Of a stretch of DNA of 7,379 nt, positions 1 to 4,834 are shown in pieces; position 1 is the stretch's first letter, and the number at the start of each line of letters is the position of its first letter. Under the pieces are notes generated by a model that searched no databases, was not told the origin of the DNA, and saw only the letters and a list, made by a program, of their open reading frames with translations. Source of the DNA: Bacillota bacterium. GTDB lineage: Bacteria > Bacillota > Dethiobacteria > DTU022. Location: NCBI GenBank assembly GCA_012797095.1, contig JAAZPS010000151.1, positions 1 to 7,379 on the forward strand, read 5' to 3'. The translations under genes were made by a program, and so were the position numbers.

Positions 1-7
1 CTGTCGT

Positions 8-82
8 GTCATTCTGAGCGCCCTCCCGTGTCATCCTGAAACCCCCACCTGTCATTCTGAGCGCCCTCCCGTGTCATCCTGA
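8..82. repeat. Tandem GTCATYCTGA repeats (two copies of a 32-bp direct repeat)
   Basis: The 32 bases at 8-39 recur exactly at 51-82, a 43-bp period. Each copy holds one GTCATTCTGA and one GTCATCCTGA, so four decamers start at 8, 30, 51 and 73, spaced 22, 21 and 22 bp. From memory, GTCATTCTGA/GTCATCCTGA words are familiar from dispersed intergenic repeats in many bacterial genomes. No coding potential. Confidence 0.85.
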
Positions 83-100
83 GGGCGCAGCCCGAAGGAT
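76..100. repeat. Hairpin with symmetric GA/GA internal loop
   Basis: The element reads ATCCT-GA-GGGC-GCA-GCCC-GA-AGGAT: two perfect stem segments (5 bp and 4 bp) separated by opposed GA dinucleotides, with a 3-base loop. In RNA the opposed GA pairs could form tandem sheared G-A pairs. It overlaps the last GTCATCCTGA unit and looks like the full-length form of that dispersed repeat, which usually ends in CGAAGGATCT. Confidence 0.6.
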
Positions 101-134
101 CTCCGGCTTCACCCTATCATAATGCGGAAAACCA

Positions 135-160
135 CGGGCAGGCGAGGCGTGCCCCGCCCC
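135..160. repeat. GC-rich near-palindromic intergenic repeat
   Basis: GGCGAGGC (141-148), GT, GCCCCGCC (151-158) forms a near-perfect palindrome with one mismatch pair. The surrounding CGGGCAGGCGAGGCG...CGCCCCTAC resembles a repeat recalled from intergenic regions of many anaerobes. Between this and the next repeat (161-202) nothing gene-like is visible. Confidence 0.45.
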
Positions 161-202
161 TACATCCAGACCGGGGTTACATCAGACTGACGTTGGGGAG
201 GT

Positions 203-239
203 CACCCCCACCCCAGCCCTCCCCCCTCAAGGGGGAGGG
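203..239. repeat. Left copy of dispersed C-rich hairpin repeat (possible 3' end of the CoA block)
   Basis: These 37 bases match 7111-7147 at 35 positions, in the same orientation. The core is a 9-bp stem, CCCTCCCCC (217-225) with GGGGGAGGG (231-239), and loop CTCAA. It begins about 20 bp after the thiolase stop in the transcript direction, so it could block or end transcription, but no U tract follows. Translated, it gives the peptide PQPSPLKGEG, which I recall from spurious genes in many genomes. Confidence 0.8.
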
Positions 240-260
240 GGGTTGTTGCTACCCTACATC

Positions 261-1448
261 CTACGAAAGGGTGCGGATGATGGTGGCTTCGCCCTGGGCA
301 GCGCCGCTGCAGATCGTGGCGAGGCCGTATCCGCCGCCGCGGCGGCGCAGCTCCGCGATCAGCGTCATCAGGATGCGTGCGCCGCTGGCTCCGATGGGAT
401 GTCCTAGAGCGAGCGCTCCGCCATTCACGTTGATCTTCTCCTCGGCCCAGCCCCCCAGCTGCATGCAGGTGAGCGGCACCGCGGCAAAAGCTTCGTTGAT
501 CTCGATCAGCGCCAGCTGATCGCTCGCCAGCCCGGCCTTCTCCAGGGCCTGGACAGCGGCATGGTACGGCACCGTGGAGATATAGCTGGGCTCGCGCGAG
601 GCGCAGCCGAATGAGACGATCTCGGCCAGCGGCTCCAGCCCCAGCTGGGCCGCCTTTTCAGCCGAAGCGAGCACCAACGCCCCCGCCCCATCGCTGATGG
701 GGGGCGCATTCCCCGCGGTGATCAGACCTGCCGGCTCGAAAGCCGGCGGCAGTGCGGCCAGTTTCTCCATGGCGGTGTCGCTGCGGGGGAGCTCGTCGCG
801 CTCAAAAAGAAGAGGCTCACCCCGGCGCTGCGGCACGCTCACCGGAACAAGTTCCGCTTCGAAGCGCCCCGCCTCCGCAGCGGCCACGGCGAGGCGGTGG
901 CTGCGCAGCGCCCACCGGTCCATCTCCTTCCGGGTAATCCCAAACTCTTCCGCCGGAATCCTGCCGCCGTGCACCCCCATATGAACATCATGAAAGGGGC
1001 ACCAGAGACCGTCCCGGACCATCCCGTCGATGACCGGGCCGTCACCCATGCGCAGCCCCTCCCGCACCCGCGGCATCATGAAGGGGACCGAGCTCATGCT
1101 CTCCATCCCCCCGGCAACGACCAGCTCCGCCTCACCGCAGCGGATCAGCAGGTCACCGATATTGACCGCCCGCAGCCCCGAGGCGCAGACCTTGTTGATC
1201 GTCTCCGAGGGGATCTCCGGAGACAGCCCCGCCCTGATCGTAGCCTGGCGGGAAGGGATCTGCCCCGCCCCCGCCTGAACGACCATCCCCAGGATCACAT
1301 TGTCGAGCGCTTCACCGGAAACCCCGGCGCGGGCCAGCGCCTCTTTGATCACAACAGCCCCCAGCTCCACTGCCGGAACCGTCCGCAGCGTGCCCAGGAA
1401 ACGGCCAAAAGGAGTGCGCGCAAAACCGACAATTACCGTCCGAGCCAT
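261..1448 (-). CDS. Thiolase family protein (acetyl-CoA acyltransferase / acetyl-CoA acetyltransferase)
   Basis: Thiolase that should cleave a 3-oxoacyl-CoA with free CoA, or run in reverse to condense acyl-CoAs. 395 residues, normal length. The nucleophile is Cys88 in NKVCASGL. Other conserved parts are GGMESMSS (113-120), GNAPPISDGAGALVL (246-260), INEAFA (317-322, Asn318) and NGGALALGHPIGASGARIL (342-360, His350). The second catalytic cysteine is Cys380, but its loop reads CSGAAQG instead of the usual CxGGGxG; it still fits the broader thiolase active-site signature. The pantetheine-loop region HMGVHGGRIPAEEFGITR departs from the common HMGxTAEN form and appears one residue longer, and GLWCPFHD precedes it. 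These changes hint at an unusual acyl chain. ATG at 1448 has an excellent GGGAGGTG site. It is the last gene after the CoA-transferase pair, suggesting a joint acyl-CoA pathway. Degradative versus biosynthetic direction cannot be told. Confidence 0.93.
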   Translation of the reverse strand: MARTVIVGFARTPFGRFLGTLRTVPAVELGAVVIKEALARAGVSGEALDNVILGMVVQAGAGQIPSRQATIRAGLSPEIPSETINKVCASGLRAVNIGDLLIRCGEAELVVAGGMESMSSVPFMMPRVREGLRMGDGPVIDGMVRDGLWCPFHDVHMGVHGGRIPAEEFGITRKEMDRWALRSHRLAVAAAEAGRFEAELVPVSVPQRRGEPLLFERDELPRSDTAMEKLAALPPAFEPAGLITAGNAPPISDGAGALVLASAEKAAQLGLEPLAEIVSFGCASREPSYISTVPYHAAVQALEKAGLASDQLALIEINEAFAAVPLTCMQLGGWAEEKINVNGGALALGHPIGASGARILMTLIAELRRRGGGYGLATICSGAAQGEATIIRTLS

Positions 1449-1452
1449 CTTT

Positions 1453-1460
1453 CACCTCCC
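1453..1460 (-). promoter_or_regulatory. Thiolase ribosome binding site
   Basis: Minus-strand GGGAGGTG is followed by AAAG and the thiolase ATG at 1448. It is the strongest site in the CoA block, so the last gene should be translated independently of the CoA-transferase genes. Confidence 0.75.
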
Positions 1461-1463
1461 CCA

Positions 1464-1473
1464 AGAATATTCT
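1464..1473. promoter_or_regulatory. 10-bp perfect palindrome AGAATATTCT upstream of the thiolase site
   Basis: AGAATATTCT is a perfect palindrome a few bases upstream of the thiolase ribosome binding site, in the only A/T-rich patch of the 79-bp B/thiolase gap. It could be a small regulator site or chance. It is too close to the ribosome binding site to be a useful -10. Confidence 0.2.
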
Positions 1474-1507
1474 GCTTCCGGTAGACCGATTCCTGCCTCG
1501 ATCGTGC

Positions 1508-1519
1508 GGGGGTGATCGG
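1508..1519 (-). promoter_or_regulatory. Shared 12-mer CCGATCACCCCC, copy upstream of thiolase
   Basis: The minus-strand word CCGATCACCCCC occurs here, 60 bp upstream of the thiolase start and overlapping the end of the 8-12-8 inverted repeat. It occurs exactly again at 3439-3450 in the other intergenic gap of the same gene block. Confidence 0.3.
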
Positions 1520-1542
1520 CCGAGCTGCTACGAACGGCCGAT
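1515..1542 (-). repeat. Perfect 8-12-8 inverted repeat across the subunit B stop codon
   Basis: Arms ATCGGCCG (1515-1522) and CGGCCGAT (1535-1542) are perfectly complementary around 12 bases that include the TAG stop. In RNA this is a GC-rich stem between subunit B and the thiolase gene. It is followed by a C-rich stretch, not a U run, so it is not a classical terminator. A processing/stability element or an operator for the downstream gene is possible. Confidence 0.45.
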
Positions 1543-2298
1543 AATATAGCTGTACGGATCCACCTTTTCGCGCAAGATGCGCAGCTCCTCCTCCCGCGGC
1601 GGTTCGCTCCCCTTCAATGCAGGCGACCAGAGCAGCTCAAAACCGGTATTCTCGATGATCCGTTCCCGCTCGATCCCCGGGTGAATACTCTCCACCTGCA
1701 TCCGCCTGCTCTGCTCGTCGAAACCCATCACGCAAAGATCGGTGATCACCTTGTACGGCCCCGCCCCCGGCGGCAGCCCCGCCGCCTCGCGGGCCCCTTT
1801 GCCGGTGAGATACCCCGGCGAGGTCACAAAATCGATCCGGTCGGTGAAGCGGCGGGCATCCTGGACCGTGATCACCATCACCCGCCAGCAGTACGAGGCC
1901 AGATCGCAGGCACCACCACTGCCCGGAAAGCGCACCCGCGGTTTCTCGTAATCATCGCCGATCATCGTCGAATTGATATTGCCGTACATATCGATCTGGG
2001 CGCCGCCCAGAAAAGCGTAGTCAGCCATGCCCCGCTGGCAGTTTTCCATGATCTCGGGCATGCTCCCGGCGGCCAGGCCGCGGTAAAAGGTGCGCGAATC
2101 ACCCACCGAGATCGGCATTGAGGGCAGCTGCGGCCCGATCCCCCCCGCCTCGAAGAAGATCATCAGGTTGGGCGCGTAGAGACACTGCGCCAGCATCGCC
2201 GCGGCACAGGGAGCGCCGGTGCCCACAACCACGGTGCGGTTGTCCTCCAGCAAACGCGAGGCCAGGCAGATCATCAGCTCCATACGGTTGTACTTCAT
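1528..2298 (-). CDS. CoA-transferase subunit B, class I, glutaconate CoA-transferase (GctB)-like
   Basis: Beta subunit that should carry the catalytic carboxylate of the CoA-transferase. 256 residues, close to GctB (266). Compared with my recollection of Acidaminococcus GctB: VVVGTGAP (23-30), YAPNLMIFFEAGGIGP (41-56), GGAQIDMYGNINST (98-111), RFPGSGGACDLAS (123-135), DFVTSPGYLTG (156-166) and IENTGFEL (215-222). Glu50 in FFEAGG falls where GctB has its CoA-accepting Glu54. The steroid-ring hydrolase IpdAB is, as I recall, reported to lack this glutamate, so its presence here favours true CoA transfer over hydrolysis. The ATG at 2298 lacks a close strong ribosome binding site (GGGGGG is about 12 bases upstream), so translation may depend on coupling with the A gene, whose stop is 23 bp upstream. 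The stop codon lies within an 8-12-8 inverted repeat, and a thiolase gene follows after 79 bp. Substrate unresolved. Confidence 0.9.
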   Translation of the reverse strand: MKYNRMELMICLASRLLEDNRTVVVGTGAPCAAAMLAQCLYAPNLMIFFEAGGIGPQLPSMPISVGDSRTFYRGLAAGSMPEIMENCQRGMADYAFLGGAQIDMYGNINSTMIGDDYEKPRVRFPGSGGACDLASYCWRVMVITVQDARRFTDRIDFVTSPGYLTGKGAREAAGLPPGAGPYKVITDLCVMGFDEQSRRMQVESIHPGIERERIIENTGFELLWSPALKGSEPPREEELRILREKVDPYSYIIGRS

Positions 2299-2321
2299 CT
2301 TGATTCAGCCCCCCAGAAGGT

Positions 2322-3347
2322 TTATTTTTCCACCAGAACTTCCTGATGCCGCAGCTCTGTCATCCTCTGCAGGCCGCCATTCAGCTGGATATAGTCCCAG
2401 AAATTATCCACCCCGTAGATATTACGCTCCATGAAGGCGGCCAGCTGCTCCGGATCTCTCTCCACGCGCAGCCATTCCTGCAGATGCTCCTCATCGCTGT
2501 AATATTCATAGGGCATATTGGCGGGGTACGATCCGTACGGCACCTCCACAACGGCATCGACAAGATAGTACGGGATCACCGTGCGATCGGGCTGACGGCG
2601 GATCATCTCTTCGGGGATCAGCTTTTCGGTGGTGATGATCAGCCGCTTCGCCGCCCTGGCCACATCGTGGTCCGAGATGACGATCCCGTCGATCTGGCAG
2701 TTCCCGTAGATATCGGCGCGGTGCACATGGATCATCGCCACATCGGGGTAGAGTGCCGGCAGCGCCAGATATTTCTTCCCCGTAAAGGGGCATTCTATCT
2801 CCACGGCGGCGCTGTGCTTGACCGTATCGGTGCCCAGCATCGTCCGCGTGGTCACAAAAGAGAGCCCCATCGCCGCCGCCTTGTAGCGCCAGGCCATCGC
2901 CGCATTGGTCCACTCGGTCACCTCGACCTCGCCCTTCTCGATCGCCTCCCGCGAACGGCGGGAAAGCCCCCGCGCCTCCAGCCCGATGATATAGGCGATA
3001 TCGCACCGGTTGACGCAGCGGCCGGCAGCGAGAATCTGAAAATCGTGGGTGTCGGTATGTCCGGCCAGCCCCAGGTTCTTCCGCCGCTGACGCGCGATCT
3101 CGTGGACCAGGGCGTTGGGAATGCGGGTTCCCCCGAATCCGCCCACCGCGATATAGTCGCCGTCATGGACCAGCCGGGCCACGGCTTCCTTGGCCGTAGT
3201 GGTTTTATCCACCTTTTTGCGAGATTTGTTTTGAAAAAAGGCTCTCGCCTCATCCGCATCCGGATCGGTGAAAAGCCTTCTGTCGCCGGCAGCCCTGTAG
3301 ACAACCTGCCGCTCACCCGTAACTGCAAAATTACGCTCCAACTCCAT
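2322..3347 (-). CDS. CoA-transferase subunit A, class I, glutaconate CoA-transferase (GctA)-like
   Basis: Alpha subunit of a two-subunit family I CoA-transferase, which moves CoA between an acyl-CoA donor and a carboxylic acid; it would pair with the B subunit 23 bp downstream. About 341 residues from the ATG at 3347. The core resembles glutaconate CoA-transferase GctA and its relative IpdA: VDKTTTAKEAVARLVHDGD, then GGFGGTRIPNALVHEI (69-84), LGTDT, HVHRADIYGNCQIDG (207-221), AAKRLIITTEKLIPEEMIRR (232-251) and VDAVVEVPYGSYP (263-275). Compared with GctA it has about 45 extra N-terminal residues, including FTDPDADEARAFFQNKSRKK. From memory, a similar DPD...NKSR leader occurs in a subgroup of bacterial CoA-transferases. 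The frame is open to a TTG at 3386, but that codon lies within an inverted repeat near the expected transcription start and has no ribosome binding site; ATG 3347 follows AAGGGGGG. Specific substrate unknown. Hydrolase activity, as in IpdAB, is an alternative. Confidence 0.88.
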   Translation of the reverse strand: MELERNFAVTGERQVVYRAAGDRRLFTDPDADEARAFFQNKSRKKVDKTTTAKEAVARLVHDGDYIAVGGFGGTRIPNALVHEIARQRRKNLGLAGHTDTHDFQILAAGRCVNRCDIAYIIGLEARGLSRRSREAIEKGEVEVTEWTNAAMAWRYKAAAMGLSFVTTRTMLGTDTVKHSAAVEIECPFTGKKYLALPALYPDVAMIHVHRADIYGNCQIDGIVISDHDVARAAKRLIITTEKLIPEEMIRRQPDRTVIPYYLVDAVVEVPYGSYPANMPYEYYSDEEHLQEWLRVERDPEQLAAFMERNIYGVDNFWDYIQLNGGLQRMTELRHQEVLVEK

Positions 3348-3380
3348 CCCCCCTTGAGTGCTCTCCAGTAAATAATAGTC

Positions 3381-3408
3381 CGGCAATTCCCAATAGATGA
3401 AATTGCCG
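3381..3408 (-). promoter_or_regulatory. Operator-like perfect inverted repeat at the CoA-block promoter
   Basis: Arms CGGCAATT (3381-3388) and AATTGCCG (3401-3408) are exact reverse complements around a 12-bp centre. The element starts within a few bases of the transcription start predicted from the extended -10 and ends before the preferred subunit A start. Position and symmetry fit a repressor operator, or a 5'-terminal mRNA stem that protects the transcript. No regulator gene is present in the window. Confidence 0.45.
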
Positions 3409-3413
3409 ATATT

Positions 3414-3422
3414 ATTTTACCA
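3414..3422 (-). promoter_or_regulatory. Candidate extended -10 promoter of the CoA-transferase/thiolase block
   Basis: In the purD/subunit A gap the minus strand reads TGGTAAAAT, that is, TGn followed by TAAAAT, an extended -10. No good -35 lies at 17 bp. A TTGACC occurs at 3449-3454, but 29 bp from the -10, too far to pair with it. The region is notably A/T-rich against its surroundings. Predicted start is near 3407-3410. Confidence 0.45.
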
Positions 3423-3438
3423 TAAAAGCGCCCACTTG

Positions 3439-3450
3439 GGGGGTGATCGG
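3439..3450 (-). promoter_or_regulatory. Shared 12-mer CCGATCACCCCC, copy upstream of the CoA-transferase promoter
   Basis: Exact second copy of the word at 1508-1519. It ends 16 bp upstream of the TG of the extended -10, where an activator or the -35 region would sit. The preceding TTGA together with CC forms the TTGACC noted with the promoter. Confidence 0.3.
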
Positions 3451-3468
3451 TCAATTTTTTTGCTTAAT

Positions 3469-4779
3469 TTACCTCTGCAGGGCCCGGTGTCCGATATCAC
3501 GGCGATAATAACGGCCGGCAAACTCGATCTGCCCGGCCGCTGTGTAAGCGATCCCCAGGGCCCGGCGCAGCCCCGCCGCCCAACCGGTCACACCCAGAAC
3601 CCGCCCTCCGGCAGTAACCACGGCACCGTTTTCGGCGAAGGCGGTCCCCGCATGAAACAGGGCCAGCCCTTCCCCGGCCCCGCAGTCGAACTCAAGGCCG
3701 CCCTGCTCCAGCCCGCGGATCGGTTTTCCCGTTTCGTAGGGCCCGGGATAGCCCCCCGAAGCGAGGACCACACAGGCAGCCGCCCCCTCGCTCCACCGGG
3801 GCGCTTCTTCAGCAAGCACCCGGCCCAGCTCGCCCTCCGCCGTTGCCGCCAGCAGCGGCAGCAGGTCGGAGCGCATCAGCGGCAGCAGCGCCTGCGTCTC
3901 CGGGTCGCCGAAGCGGACATTGAATTCCAGCAGATTGATCTCGCGCCGCCCGATCATCAGACCGGCGTAGATCACCCCGCGGTAGTCGATCCCCTCCGCA
4001 GCCAGGCCGGCCAGAAAGGGGCGGAAGACAGCCCTTTCCACCTCCCGGGAGAGCTCCCCGGTCAGCAGCGGCGCCGGGGCGTACGCCCCCATCCCCCCGG
4101 TGTTCGGTCCGCGGTCGCCCTCACCGACAGCCTTGTGATCCTGGGCCGACGGCAGCATCAGCAGCGACTCGCCGTCGGTGAGCGCCAGCACGGAGAGCTC
4201 CTCGCCGAAAAGACAATCCTCCAGCAGCACCTGCGCCCCCGCCGCGCCGTGCACCCTCTCGACCATGATCTGCTCCAGGGCCTTTGCAGCAGCAGCGCTG
4301 TCCGGGGCGACAACGACCCCCTTGCCCGCAGCAAGCCCGTCGGCCTTGACCACCACCGGCCCCTCCCGGTAGCGCCGCTCCAGGTGGCGCCGCGCCGCCT
4401 CGTAATGATCAAAAACCGCAAAATCAGCCGTGGGAATCCCCCACCGCTTCATCCACTCCTTCGACCAGACCTTGCTGCTCTCCAGGCGGGCCCCTTCGGC
4501 CCCGGGGCCGAAGACTTTCAGCCCGGCCCCGCGAAAGCGATCCGCCAGCCCCGCCGCCAGCGGCGCCTCCGGACCGACCACGACCAGATCGATCTTCTCA
4601 TCCAGGGCAAATTGAAGCAGCCCCTCGATATCGCCGGCGGCCAGCTCCAGACAGCGGGCCACCGCGGCGATGCCCGCATTGCCCGGGGCACAGTAGAGCC
4701 TCTCCACGAGGGGGCTCCGGGCAATCTTCCAGGCCAGGGTATGCTCCCGGCCGCCGCCTCCAACAATCAACACCCGCAC
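3469..4779 (-). CDS. purD: Phosphoribosylamine--glycine ligase (GAR synthetase)
   Basis: ATP-grasp ligase that joins glycine to 5-phosphoribosylamine, the second step of purine synthesis, supplying the substrate of PurN. From a GTG at 4779 it is 436 residues, typical of PurD. In order: N-domain MRVLIVGGGGREHTLAWKI and APGNAGIA (31-38); VVGPEAPLAAGLAD (68-80); ATP-grasp segments KADGLAAGKGVVV (145-157) and LLEDCLFGEELSVLAL; the loop QDHKAVGEGDRGPNTGGMGAYAP (213-235); the metal/ATP site EFNVRFGDPETQ (285-296); and the C-terminal YYRRDIGHRAL. The open frame reaches a TTG at 4806, but AAAGGGGAG sits six bases before the GTG, and the GTG start gives exactly the family's N terminus, so the shorter form is preferred. 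It is the last gene of the purine block. No U-tract terminator follows before the next promoter, so read-through into the CoA block is possible. Confidence 0.96.
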   Translation of the reverse strand: MRVLIVGGGGREHTLAWKIARSPLVERLYCAPGNAGIAAVARCLELAAGDIEGLLQFALDEKIDLVVVGPEAPLAAGLADRFRGAGLKVFGPGAEGARLESSKVWSKEWMKRWGIPTADFAVFDHYEAARRHLERRYREGPVVVKADGLAAGKGVVVAPDSAAAAKALEQIMVERVHGAAGAQVLLEDCLFGEELSVLALTDGESLLMLPSAQDHKAVGEGDRGPNTGGMGAYAPAPLLTGELSREVERAVFRPFLAGLAAEGIDYRGVIYAGLMIGRREINLLEFNVRFGDPETQALLPLMRSDLLPLLAATAEGELGRVLAEEAPRWSEGAAACVVLASGGYPGPYETGKPIRGLEQGGLEFDCGAGEGLALFHAGTAFAENGAVVTAGGRVLGVTGWAAGLRRALGIAYTAAGQIEFAGRYYRRDIGHRALQR

Positions 4780-4785
4780 CTTCTT

Positions 4786-4794
4786 CTCCCCTTT
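4786..4794 (-). promoter_or_regulatory. purD ribosome binding site
   Basis: Minus-strand AAAGGGGAG lies six bases upstream of GTG 4779. It supports the GTG start over the upstream TTG at 4806, which has no comparable site. Confidence 0.7.
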
Positions 4795-4834
4795 CAGCTC
4801 AGACAAGCACTGTACCGCTTATGCCGGCTGCAGC

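Noticed and set aside
217..239. Hairpin after the thiolase gene as a Rho-independent terminator
   Set aside because: The stem is strong, but no U run follows in the transcript, and the same hairpin occurs as a dispersed repeat elsewhere. Kept as a repeat with only a possible blocking role.
193..519. Plus-strand frame starting with PPPQPSPLKGEG
   Set aside because: It translates the dispersed hairpin repeat and then the antisense of the thiolase end. This peptide signature is a familiar sign of spurious genes.
2346..3371. Plus-strand open frame of 341 codons opposite CoA-transferase subunit A
   Set aside because: Shadow of a gene with clear family motifs; biased composition and no ribosome binding site or domain.
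3449..3454. TTGACC as a -35 box for the CoA block
   Set aside because: It lies 29 bp from the extended -10, and no -10-like hexamer sits 16-18 bp from it.
4780..4806. TTG start extending purD by nine codons
   Set aside because: GTG 4779 has a well-spaced AAAGGGGAG site and gives the standard PurD N terminus.
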